DNA of 41,385 nt from Roseivirga sp. UBA7431 (GTDB taxonomy: Bacteria; Bacteroidota; Bacteroidia; Cytophagales; Cyclobacteriaceae), in contig DLQN01000046.1 of NCBI GenBank assembly GCA_002477595.1, positions 1 to 41,385 of the forward strand, read 5' to 3'. Below the pieces are notes generated by a model that was not told where the DNA came from, made no database searches, and worked only from the letters and a program-made list of their open reading frames with translations. Below, one piece after another: positions 1 through 7,614 of this stretch; position 1 is the stretch's first letter, and the number at the start of each line of letters is the position of its first letter. The translations under genes and the position numbers were made by a program.

Positions 1-282
1 AATACCATCACTATCATTCAAAAAAGGCTAAACGCTGAACTTGAAATCGAAGGAATTCTGTTAACAATGTATGATGTAAGGCTTCGTTTGTCTAATCAGG
101 TAGTAGATGAAGTTCAAACGCATTTCAAAAACATGGTTTTCGAAACCATCATTCCTAGAAATGTGAAATTAAGTGAGTCACCGAGTTTCGGTATACCTGC
201 GATAGTCCATGACGCGGATAGTAAAGGCGCATTGGCATATTTAAGTTTGGCTAAAGAAATCGCTGATAAGAATCAGGCATAA
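1..282 (+). CDS. parA: ParA/Soj chromosome-partitioning ATPase, C-terminal part
   Basis: This is the 3' end of a gene that begins before the window. The reading frame is open from base 1 and encodes 93 residues. The segments EGILLTMYD, RLSNQVV, ETIIPRN and LSESPSFG are the conserved C-terminal landmarks of chromosomal ParA/Soj proteins. These are deviant-Walker ATPases that bind DNA nonspecifically and act with ParB on origin segregation. The ATP-binding motifs lie upstream and cannot be seen. parB follows 11 bases later in the same direction, the usual chromosomal order. An ATG at base 67 is internal and not the start. Confidence 0.93.
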   Translation, partial: NTITIIQKRLNAELEIEGILLTMYDVRLRLSNQVVDEVQTHFKNMVFETIIPRNVKLSESPSFGIPAIVHDADSKGALAYLSLAKEIADKNQA

Positions 283-293
283 TACTTTTTTAT

Positions 294-1199
294 ATGGCAT
301 CTAAAACTTCAAAGAGTAGGAACGCATTAGGTAGAGGTTTGGGAGCACTTTTAGAGGACTCCTCAACAAATACTCCGGAATCTTTAAATAATAACCCAGT
401 AGGTTCAATGAATGAAGTCCGTCTGGATCAAATTCAAGTCAACCCTTACCAACCTCGTACGCACTTCGACCGTAAGGCGCTTGAAGAGTTAGCCGACTCG
501 ATCAAGGTTCAAGGAATCATCCAGCCGATAACTGTTCGAAGGCTTAGTGAGGATGAATTCCAACTCATCTCAGGAGAAAGAAGGTTTCAGGCTTCTAAAA
601 TTGCTGGCCTCGAAACAATCCCGGCCTATGTAAGAACTGCTGATGATCAGCAGATGCTAGAGATGGCGCTTATTGAGAATATCCAAAGAGAAAACTTAAA
701 CGCAATGGAAATTGCATTGAGTTATCAACGACTTCTTGAAGAGTGTGATTTAAAACAAGAGCAATTAGGTGATCGTGTCGGCAAGAATAGAACTACTGTC
801 AACAACTACCTGAGGCTTCTTAGACTTCCTCCAGACATTCAAGCAGGCATAAGAGATAAGGAGATATCAATGGGCCACGCAAGAGCCATTGTTAATGTTG
901 ATAACATTGATCAGCAGCTCCATATCTATAAAAAAATCATTAATGAAGAGCTTTCTGTAAGAAAGGTGGAACAACTGGTACGCGATTTGATGTCAAGTAG
1001 CAGCGATAAACCTAGCACGGAAAAGAAAGGTAGCACGCAACATAGAAACTATGAGGTGCAGCAAGTACAACAAAAACTTTCTTCTCATTTCGGCACTAGA
1101 GTTGGTCTGAGGGCTGATGGTCAGTTTAGAGGAGAGATTAAAATCCCTTTCGTATCTACCGAAGACCTGAATCGCATACTGGAAATTATCAATATGTAA
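294..1199 (+). CDS. parB: ParB/Spo0J chromosome-partitioning protein
   Basis: A 301-residue ParB, the CTP-dependent DNA clamp that loads at parS near the origin and works with ParA. The N-terminal ParB/Srx domain is visible as VNPYQPRT, GIIQPITVR and ISGERRFQA (about residues 91-99), followed by ALIENIQREN. A helix-turn-helix lies around residues 156-180 (LGDRVGKNRTTVNNYLRLL). The C-terminal dimerisation region is shorter and less conserved. The length is typical of chromosomal ParB. It sits 11 bases after parA and its stop overlaps the next start as TAATG. I saw no perfect parS palindrome nearby, so any parS lies outside or is degenerate. Confidence 0.97.
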   Translation: MASKTSKSRNALGRGLGALLEDSSTNTPESLNNNPVGSMNEVRLDQIQVNPYQPRTHFDRKALEELADSIKVQGIIQPITVRRLSEDEFQLISGERRFQASKIAGLETIPAYVRTADDQQMLEMALIENIQRENLNAMEIALSYQRLLEECDLKQEQLGDRVGKNRTTVNNYLRLLRLPPDIQAGIRDKEISMGHARAIVNVDNIDQQLHIYKKIINEELSVRKVEQLVRDLMSSSSDKPSTEKKGSTQHRNYEVQQVQQKLSSHFGTRVGLRADGQFRGEIKIPFVSTEDLNRILEIINM

Positions 1200-1765
1200 T
1201 GCGCTTTTTAAATCTGATTGTTCTTTGCTCCTTACTCTCCACGCCTCTTTGGGCGCAAGAGAAAAACGCTGTTTTAGATAATGGCATCATAACGGGTAAA
1301 AAGATCGAAGTAAACCCTAGTCAAAAGTATTACAACCCTAAAATCGCTTCTAGGCGATCAGCAATTATTCCAGGTTGGGGCCAGATTTATAACGACAGTT
1401 GGTGGAAAGTACCCGTATTATATACAGGCTTTGGTGTTGCAGCGTACTTCATTGGAGTCAACGAGAATAATAGAAATGAAAACCTTGCCTTTGCTGAAGA
1501 AGAATTAAGTAAGGACATCCCTAATCAAAACCTCATAAGAATTTACCGAAGAAGAGCCGACAATTGGCGAAAAAATAGAGACCTAGTTATTCTAACCATA
1601 GCAGGAATTTATGCACTACAGATCATTGAAGCAACGGTTGACGCGCACTTGAAAGGTTTCAATGTTGATGAAAACTTAGCACTAAACATCAAACCAAAGC
1701 TTGGTGTAATCTCCAATGGAGCCGCTTATCTCGGTTTTGGTGTTACACTCCCCATAGGACGATGA
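1199..1765 (+). CDS. DUF5683 domain membrane protein
   Basis: A 188-residue protein with an N-terminal signal sequence ending about residue 20 (LSTPLWAQ). The middle carries the family hallmark SRRSAIIPGWGQIYN followed by hydrophobic stretches, and a second hydrophobic segment (LVILTIAGIYALQIIE) precedes a short beta-rich end. This matches DUF5683, a Bacteroidota family of unknown function that is very often encoded between parB and dapB. It probably sits in the cell envelope. The gene is joined to parB by TAATG and to dapB by ATGA, so translation is likely coupled. The family call rests on motif and position. No biochemical role is known to me. Confidence 0.85.
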   Translation: MRFLNLIVLCSLLSTPLWAQEKNAVLDNGIITGKKIEVNPSQKYYNPKIASRRSAIIPGWGQIYNDSWWKVPVLYTGFGVAAYFIGVNENNRNENLAFAEEELSKDIPNQNLIRIYRRRADNWRKNRDLVILTIAGIYALQIIEATVDAHLKGFNVDENLALNIKPKLGVISNGAAYLGFGVTLPIGR

Positions 1766-2481
1766 ACATTCTCTTACTCGGTTACGGAAAGATGGGGCAA
1801 TTAATCGATCAACTTGCTACGGAAGCAGGTCATCAGATTGTTGCTAAAATCAACATAGACAACAGACAAGACCTAGAAAGTATTGATAGCAACTCCGTAG
1901 ATGTAGCTATTGATTTCAGTCAACCAGAAGCAGCAGTCGAAAACATTAAATGGTGCATCGATCATCAGATACCTGTAGCCGTTGGTACGACAGGCTGGCT
2001 TGACAAAAAAAATGAAGTTGATGCTTATTGCAAGCTTCACGATGGCACCTATCTCTACGCCTCCAACTTCAGCATAGGCGTTAATTTATTCTTCAAGCTT
2101 AATGAACAATTAGCCCAATTGATGAACAGTCAGTCTCAATACACTGTCAAAACAAAGGAAATACACCACACACACAAGCTTGACGCCCCTAGTGGCACTT
2201 CCATTACCCTTGCCGAAGGAATTCTAAAACATCTAGAAAGAAAATCTGATTGGGTCAATCATAAAGCTGACGCTGATGAAGCGCTAGAAATAATATCTGA
2301 AAGAATCGATCCAGCCCCTGGAACGCATGAAATTTCATACAGTTCTGAAGTGGATACCATAGAGATAAAACATACGGCTCATTCGCGTGAAGGATTCGCC
2401 AAAGGAGCTATCGCTGTTGCTCAGTGGCTTAAAGATCAAAGTGGGGTGAAATCAATGAATGACTTTCTGAAATTTGACTAA
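1762..2481 (+). CDS. dapB: 4-hydroxy-tetrahydrodipicolinate reductase
   Basis: A 239-residue DapB, which reduces hydroxy-tetrahydrodipicolinate with NAD(P)H in the diaminopimelate/lysine pathway and so feeds peptidoglycan synthesis. The Rossmann motif GYGKMG is at residues 7-12 and GTTGW follows in the cofactor half. The substrate-binding signature EIHHTHKLDAPSGT spans residues 133-146, with the catalytic histidine pair at 135-136 and the lysine at 139. The C-terminal TAHSREGFAKGA closes the fold. The protein is slightly shorter than enterobacterial DapB, as is usual in this phylum. It ends the parA-parB-DUF5683-dapB run. The partner gene dapA lies 37 kb away in this same window. Confidence 0.97.
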   Translation: MNILLLGYGKMGQLIDQLATEAGHQIVAKINIDNRQDLESIDSNSVDVAIDFSQPEAAVENIKWCIDHQIPVAVGTTGWLDKKNEVDAYCKLHDGTYLYASNFSIGVNLFFKLNEQLAQLMNSQSQYTVKTKEIHHTHKLDAPSGTSITLAEGILKHLERKSDWVNHKADADEALEIISERIDPAPGTHEISYSSEVDTIEIKHTAHSREGFAKGAIAVAQWLKDQSGVKSMNDFLKFD

Positions 2482-3144
2482 TTACCACTCAATCTCTTCT
2501 TGTCCTTTGGAAGCCAAGTATTCGTTTGCTTTGCTAAATTGATTCTCTCCGAAAAACCCTCTGTATGCCGAGAGTGGCGATGGATGAGGAGACTTCAAAA
2601 CCAAGTTATCAGTTGGACTAACCATAGCTGCCTTTTTCTGAGCATAGCTCCCCCAAAGAAAATAAACTACATCTTTTCTAGATGCTCCAAGATGCCCGAT
2701 AACCGAATCTGTAAACATCTCCCATCCCTTTTTCTGATGCGAACCTGCTTGGTGAGCCCTTACCGTTAGGGTAGCATTTAACAATAAAACCCCCTGCTTC
2801 GCCCAGCGATCTAATGAACCATGAGGAGGTATATCACGACCTATGTCATTTTTAATCTCCTTAAAAATATTCACTAAGGATGGTGGAAATGGTACTCCTT
2901 CATGTACTGAAAAGCAAAGACCGTTAGCTTGTCCAGGTCCATGATATGGGTCTTGGCCTAGAATAACAACCTTAACACTATCAAATGGACATGCATCGAA
3001 AGCCCTAAAAATATCTTGCCCTTTAGGGTAAACCGTTTGGTTCTTATATTCTTCTTTCACAAACTCGATCAACTGCTTGAAATAGTCCTTCTCAAACTCA
3101 GCTGACAATACTTTCGCCCAACTTTCCTCTATTTTGACACTCAT
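2482..3144 (-). CDS. ung: Uracil-DNA glycosylase, family 1
   Basis: A 220-residue cytosolic family-1 uracil-DNA glycosylase that removes uracil from DNA to start base-excision repair. The water-activating motif GQDPYHGPG is at residues 63-71 with catalytic Asp65, and the DNA-intercalation motif HPSPLSAYRGFFG begins at His187. The uracil-pocket segments GLCFSV and LLLNATLTV are also present, and the length is standard. The gene is convergent with dapB, beginning immediately after the dapB stop with no room for a separate terminator. Its start is divergent from apaG across a 71-base gap. Confidence 0.97.
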   Translation of the reverse strand: MSVKIEESWAKVLSAEFEKDYFKQLIEFVKEEYKNQTVYPKGQDIFRAFDACPFDSVKVVILGQDPYHGPGQANGLCFSVHEGVPFPPSLVNIFKEIKNDIGRDIPPHGSLDRWAKQGVLLLNATLTVRAHQAGSHQKKGWEMFTDSVIGHLGASRKDVVYFLWGSYAQKKAAMVSPTDNLVLKSPHPSPLSAYRGFFGENQFSKANEYLASKGQEEIEW

Positions 3145-3215
3145 GGAATATTATTAGACCCAGTTAGTTATTTTCGAACTAATCTATAACTTTAAATCAC
3201 AGAAATAAACAGAAA

Positions 3216-3605
3216 ATGATTGTTACAGCGATAACTGAGGGAATCAAAGTTTGTGTGGAAACAAACTATCAGTCCGAGTACTCCAGCCCGAGTCAGTCGC
3301 ACTATGTCTTTACGTATAGAATCACTATCGAAAACAAGGGTGACAACACCATTAAGCTACATAGGCGTCATTGGTACATCCATGATGCCAACAACGTAAT
3401 GCGAGAAGTCGAGGGTGAGGGTGTAGTAGGTCAACAGCCTATTCTTGAACCCGGTCAGAAGCATCAGTATGTTTCTGGTTGCAACCTAAGATCAGGCTTT
3501 GGTAAAATGTTTGGCACTTACCTTATGGAAAAGGTAGTTGACGGTACCGAGTTTGAAGTAGCCATACCAGAGTTTAATATGGTAGTTCCCTACCTGATGA
3601 ACTAG
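3216..3605 (+). CDS. apaG: ApaG-like protein
   Basis: A 129-residue single-domain protein of the ApaG/DUF525 family, which has a fibronectin-III-like beta sandwich. Diagnostic segments are YRITIENKG, LHRRHWYI, GVVGQQP, LEPGQKHQYVSGC and the C-terminal FEVAIPEFNMVVPY. Enterobacterial ApaG has been linked to Co2+/Mg2+ phenotypes, but the molecular function is not settled, so the traditional name efflux protein should not be taken literally. There are no membrane segments. The next gene starts three bases after this stop on the same strand, so the two are probably cotranscribed. Confidence 0.93.
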   Translation: MIVTAITEGIKVCVETNYQSEYSSPSQSHYVFTYRITIENKGDNTIKLHRRHWYIHDANNVMREVEGEGVVGQQPILEPGQKHQYVSGCNLRSGFGKMFGTYLMEKVVDGTEFEVAIPEFNMVVPYLMN

Positions 3606-3608
3606 GCT

Positions 3609-4376
3609 TTGTTTCAGATATTTTCATTCCTTCTATATTGGTTAAAAAGAGTCGATCAGCACTCACTTCACTCCCCTTTTGTATTTCAGTTTTTCACAGA
3701 AGTAATCCGTAGTCCTCATCATAAAAATTCAAGTATTGAATCCATAAGAAAGGCCTTAAGGAAATCAAAAGCTGACATTAAGGTCAAAGACTTTGGAGCT
3801 GGTTCGAGGGTATCAAACAATAATATTAAATCGATTGGATCAATCGCGAAGCACGCGAGTACGCCCTCTAAATTTTCTCGGCTCCTCTCAAAAGCTATTG
3901 ATCATTTTGGCTACACCGAAATCCTGGAACTAGGTACTTCATTAGGCATAAACACTTTATACTTAAGTCAAACGAAGGAAGTCAATATTACTACTTTTGA
4001 AGGTGACCCTATCATTGCCGGTTTGGCCACTAGCCATTTCGAAAAATTAGGAAGAGAAAACATTGAAGTGATCATCGGCAATATTGACCAAACGCTTCCC
4101 GATGTATTAAAAAGATCAAAACAAATCGACCTGGTGTATATAGATGCTAATCATAGGTATGAACCAACGCTTCGATACTTCGAATCCTTATTGCCTCTTC
4201 TACATGAAAGGAGTCTGGTTGTCATTGATGACATTCATTGGTCCAAAGAAATGAACGAAGCTTGGGGCGTAATTAAGGACAGAACTGAGGTCTCACTTTC
4301 TATAGACCTATTTGAAGCTGGCCTACTATTCTTTGATCCAAACATTGAAAAATCAGATTATATCCTAAAGTTTTGA
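3609..4376 (+). CDS. Class I SAM-dependent methyltransferase (O-methyltransferase-like)
   Basis: A 255-residue Rossmann-fold methyltransferase. After an N-terminal helix region with HSLHSPFVF, the SAM-binding motif I is ILELGTSLGINTLYL around residue 105, and DLVYIDANH near residues 174-182 is the acidic/metal-site region seen in catechol-type O-methyltransferases. LVVIDDIHW follows. The substrate is not predictable. Translation is assigned to a TTG codon three bases after apaG; no closer ATG keeps the conserved N-terminus. The 3' end overlaps the convergent methyltransferase gene by 12 bases. Confidence 0.8.
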   Translation: MFQIFSFLLYWLKRVDQHSLHSPFVFQFFTEVIRSPHHKNSSIESIRKALRKSKADIKVKDFGAGSRVSNNNIKSIGSIAKHASTPSKFSRLLSKAIDHFGYTEILELGTSLGINTLYLSQTKEVNITTFEGDPIIAGLATSHFEKLGRENIEVIIGNIDQTLPDVLKRSKQIDLVYIDANHRYEPTLRYFESLLPLLHERSLVVIDDIHWSKEMNEAWGVIKDRTEVSLSIDLFEAGLLFFDPNIEKSDYILKF

Positions 4377-4979
4377 TCGTTGCATTTTAATAAATAGCTC
4401 GTTGCCCATTCTTGGAGGTATTGAATTGTTGGCCTCCTCCATCACGTCTATATGGAAATAGTCTGCAAAAAGCGCTCGATACTCACCTTCATTCCCGCCA
4501 AAGGGGGGTCTGTCGGTATTTAATGGCACCTTGAACATTAGGCCAACTAGTTTGCCATTCGGAACAAGTAATTCTTGCATCTTGGTAACATAACGCTTCC
4601 TCAAGGTTGGGTTTAGGGCACAGAAAAAAGTCTGCTCAATAATCAAGTCAAACTTCTGGTTCAGTGCGAAGAAATCAACATTCAACAGTTGATCCTTCGG
4701 GAAGTCTGGATTTCTCTTTGCAAAATTAATGAGGGGTGATAATGATAGGTCGACCACATAAACATGTTCAAAGCCATTCTTCCATAGATATTCCGCCTCA
4801 TAGGCATTTCCTGCACCTGGTATCAATATTTTGATGCTCTTATCGACAAGTTGATCAAAATAGGCTTTTAAAGGACTTGAGACTCCCCCGATGTCCCATC
4901 CAATCTGATCGTTCTCGTATTTATCCGTCCAGAATTGCTCATCCAGGTCAACAATTCTTGCTTCTCTCTTTTCTTGCAT
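4365..4979 (-). CDS. TPMT-family SAM-dependent methyltransferase
   Basis: A 204-residue protein resembling the thiopurine S-methyltransferase (TPMT) superfamily. FWTDKYENDQIGWDIG near the N-terminus is the family entry motif, ILIPGAGNAYEAEYLW (about residues 50-66) is the SAM loop, and DLIIEQTFFCALNP matches the later catalytic-side motif. Bacterial members methylate thiol, selenium or halide substrates. The physiological substrate here is unknown. The gene is convergent with the preceding methyltransferase and unrelated to it in sequence. The 60-base gap to the next gene is probably a divergent promoter. Confidence 0.85.
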   Translation of the reverse strand: MQEKREARIVDLDEQFWTDKYENDQIGWDIGGVSSPLKAYFDQLVDKSIKILIPGAGNAYEAEYLWKNGFEHVYVVDLSLSPLINFAKRNPDFPKDQLLNVDFFALNQKFDLIIEQTFFCALNPTLRKRYVTKMQELLVPNGKLVGLMFKVPLNTDRPPFGGNEGEYRALFADYFHIDVMEEANNSIPPRMGNELFIKMQRSKL

Positions 4980-5063
4980 TGAATTATTAAAAAAAGTTTA
5001 AGTACTTCGCCAATAAATCATTGAACCAACGTTTTTTAGTTGGAGGGTAAATCCATTTGGATC

Positions 5064-5975
5064 ATGAGTGAAGTAACAGGTAAAAATAACAGAGATATCA
5101 TCAGAATCGTTCTTATCGTCATCCTATTGGGTGTGGTAATTGGTGGAGGTTTTAAAATCTACAATGACAGTGAAGATAGGAAAGCCCTGCAAGCGGAATT
5201 CGATACTACCCGTGAGACACTCACCACCAAGCTGGATAGTATTTCTGTAGAATTGAGCTTTAGAATTTCTAAAATTTCTGAATTAGGAGGAAATATCGAT
5301 TCACTCATCCTATTAAAAGACTCAATTACTTCCGAAAGAGATCAACTTCAAAGAACAAGAGTTGCTAATAAGGCCTTAATTCAAAGGCTAGATCGAAAAG
5401 TAAATGGCTATGAGGAATTGCTACTTGCCAAGGACGAGGAGATCGTTCAGTTAAAAGAATTGAACAATACCCTACTTGAAGAGAATATCGATCTCAAAGT
5501 CGATAAAAATGAGCTTAACCAATCCTTAACTGAGGCAGCTCAGCGCGAACAAGCATACAAACAGCGCATATCTCTTGCCGCAAAACATCGCGCAGAGAAC
5601 ATCAAAGTGTTCAACATCAATAGCCGTGGCAAAGAGCGTGAAGGTGATTTCCGAAAACGTCAGGCACAAAAAGTGAAAGTTACTTTCAACCTAGCGCCTA
5701 ATGACGTAGCTCCTGTAGCTGGGCATAAAATCCTTATCCAACTTGTTGATCCACTCGGCAATGTAGTTTTCGATGTTGCTAGAGGTTCAGGATCTTTCAA
5801 AATTGATGGTAAAGAAGAGTTTTATACTGCGCTGCAAGAAATTGTCTTCGATAACTCTAAGCAAGAGCTCTCGTTCGTCTATGACAAAGGTTCTGAATTT
5901 GAGTCTGGTGATTACAAAATCATTATTCTAGCTGATACTTACGAAATAGGACAAGCCACTTTCAACGTAAGATAA
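5064..5975 (+). CDS. Single-pass membrane protein with coiled coil and C-terminal beta domain
   Basis: I do not recognise a named family. The 303-residue product has a short cytoplasmic N-terminus, one membrane segment (IVLIVILLGVVIGGGF), then a long periplasmic coiled coil rich in Glu, Lys and Leu (about residues 30-165). A beta-rich C-terminal domain follows, containing VKVTFNLAPN, ILIQLVDPLGNVVF and DYKIIILADTYE, which resembles an immunoglobulin-like sandwich. I chose the ATG at 5064 over the in-frame TTG at 5040 because the latter adds only eight residues. The gene stands alone. A scaffolding or envelope-spanning role is inference from architecture only. Confidence 0.75.
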   Translation: MSEVTGKNNRDIIRIVLIVILLGVVIGGGFKIYNDSEDRKALQAEFDTTRETLTTKLDSISVELSFRISKISELGGNIDSLILLKDSITSERDQLQRTRVANKALIQRLDRKVNGYEELLLAKDEEIVQLKELNNTLLEENIDLKVDKNELNQSLTEAAQREQAYKQRISLAAKHRAENIKVFNINSRGKEREGDFRKRQAQKVKVTFNLAPNDVAPVAGHKILIQLVDPLGNVVFDVARGSGSFKIDGKEEFYTALQEIVFDNSKQELSFVYDKGSEFESGDYKIIILADTYEIGQATFNVR

Positions 5976-6014
5976 CAGGGCATATGATTATCTCTTTTGT
6001 GTAAATCAAACGGG

Positions 6015-6028
6015 TGCAAACGTTAGCA
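6015..6028. promoter_or_regulatory. Putative LacI-family operator
   Basis: TGCAAACGTTAGCA is a 14-base palindrome with one mismatched pair and a central AACGTT. That is the classic form of LacI/GalR-family operators. It lies 59 bases before the start of the sugar transporter gene that heads the alpha-glucan operon. The match is seen directly. The regulator is inferred, since no LacI-type gene lies in the window. Confidence 0.55.
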
Positions 6029-6086
6029 TTTACGTTTCGGGGCGAATGTCTTATCTTTCTTTTTTGGTCAAAGCCCAACCCTCACT

Positions 6087-7604
6087 ATGCTGCCTATTCA
6101 AAAGAATTACACTAAGTCATTTTTTGCTTTACTCAGCCTGCCTGCTACAGCAATGGGCTTCGCCCTCTCCATTCAGATTGCTGCCTTGAGCTGGATATTA
6201 AAAACGAAATACGACTTAGATGTCGAAGAGATAGGAATTGTCTGGGCTGCTGGGCCTATTGCCGGAATTTTCGGTCAAGTGATAATAGGGGTTATCAGCG
6301 ACAAAGTTTGGTTTTGGGGAGGCCGAAGACGCCCGTTCATCCTAATTGGTGGTACTATTGCCGCCCTAATGCTACTAGCGCTTCCGAACATTGGTATCAT
6401 AAGCAATTCGCTTGGCTTCACAGGTATATTGACCGTTGCGACTAGCGTAGCCCTTATGCTAGACTTAGCCATCAACATAAGCTTCAACCCCACAAGATCT
6501 ATCATTGCAGACGTAACACCTGAAGGAAAAATCAGAACAGGCGGATATACTTGGATGCAAACCGTCTCTGGCACCTTCGGAGTAGGCGCCTACTTGATCT
6601 CAGTAATTTGGGATAACTATGTACTGATAAATGTTGGAGTTGTCCTTGTACTGCTATTCTCTGTGGTTCCCTCCTTTTTTATTACTGAACCTAAAAACTT
6701 AGAAGGACAACAAGACGCTGATCAAAAGCCGGTCTCCCTTAAAGAGTCTCTACTTTCCATATTACCCCTTTTTGGCTTTCTACTTTTTGGAGTCTTCGGT
6801 ATTATTAATAAGCTGTTCCTCAGCAATGCCCTTGACGACTTTCAAAACGTTGCCGTCTATGTATCAGTAGGAATCACTTTTATTATTGGAGCGTGGCTTA
6901 TTGCCAAAAGTGCCTCCAAAGAAACAAACAAAGGGGAGTTCCAAAAGATCCTTTTAGCACATGCATTCACTTGGCTTGGAATTCAATGCATGTTCGTTTA
7001 TTTCACTCCTTTTATCAGTGATGTTGTCGTTCCTAACCTTAATGATGGAGTGATGGCAAATAATTTTTCCTCATTCTTAACCGGAAAAGACATTGCTAGT
7101 TTCAATGCTGATGATGCTGTTGGCAACATAGTCGCCTTATCCTTCCTATTCCTCAATCTGGTTGGTGCATTATTGCCTACGATCGCTTTAGGGCCGCTAT
7201 CGCAAAAAATTGGTAGGGTGAAAACACATACGCTTTCGATCTTTCTATCAGCCTTCGGATATTTGGGCCTCGCTCTTTTTGGCAGCTCTGAAACCTCTAT
7301 TTATCTACTGATTAGCGTTGTAGGAATTGGCTGGGCAGCGACCATTTCATTACCCTTCGCAATTATGTCAGAAAGGGTGGACCAGACAAAAATGGGGCTA
7401 TACATGGGAATCTTCAATCTCTCTGTGGTTCTCCCACAACTCATGTCAAGTTTAGGTGTTGGAAAAATACTGAACGAATCTGAAAACGCTGGGACACTAT
7501 TTTACATCTGTGCGATGGCTCTTGGAGTATCAGGGGTCCTTTGGCTGTTCGTTAAGGATACTAACTCAAAAGCTTCCACCATAAGTCCTTCAGGAGGACA
7601 CTAA
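6087..7604 (+). CDS. MFS sugar transporter, SLC45/GPH-like
   Basis: A 505-residue inner-membrane carrier with about twelve hydrophobic helices. Between helices 2 and 3 it carries ISDKVWFWGGRRRPFI. The GRRRPF signature is typical of sucrose/maltose-type carriers related to SLC45 and plant SUT proteins. The second half has an extra helical region, making it longer than a standard MFS protein. Ten bases downstream is a lipoprotein pullulanase, so uptake of maltose or short malto-oligosaccharides is the likely job, driven by a cation gradient. A LacI-type operator upstream fits sugar-dependent induction. Exact substrate and coupling ion are not visible. Confidence 0.85.
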   Translation: MLPIQKNYTKSFFALLSLPATAMGFALSIQIAALSWILKTKYDLDVEEIGIVWAAGPIAGIFGQVIIGVISDKVWFWGGRRRPFILIGGTIAALMLLALPNIGIISNSLGFTGILTVATSVALMLDLAINISFNPTRSIIADVTPEGKIRTGGYTWMQTVSGTFGVGAYLISVIWDNYVLINVGVVLVLLFSVVPSFFITEPKNLEGQQDADQKPVSLKESLLSILPLFGFLLFGVFGIINKLFLSNALDDFQNVAVYVSVGITFIIGAWLIAKSASKETNKGEFQKILLAHAFTWLGIQCMFVYFTPFISDVVVPNLNDGVMANNFSSFLTGKDIASFNADDAVGNIVALSFLFLNLVGALLPTIALGPLSQKIGRVKTHTLSIFLSAFGYLGLALFGSSETSIYLLISVVGIGWAATISLPFAIMSERVDQTKMGLYMGIFNLSVVLPQLMSSLGVGKILNESENAGTLFYICAMALGVSGVLWLFVKDTNSKASTISPSGGH

Positions 7605-7614
7605 ATGAAACTTT

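Noticed and set aside
1..2481. Search for parS-like palindromes near parA-parB, since the origin is often close.
   Set aside because: No good match to TGTTTCACGTGAAACA was seen in this stretch.
3150..3215. Inverted repeat TTAGTT/AACTAA between ung and apaG as an operator.
   Set aside because: Six-base arms in AT-rich DNA are expected by chance, and no regulator is nearby.
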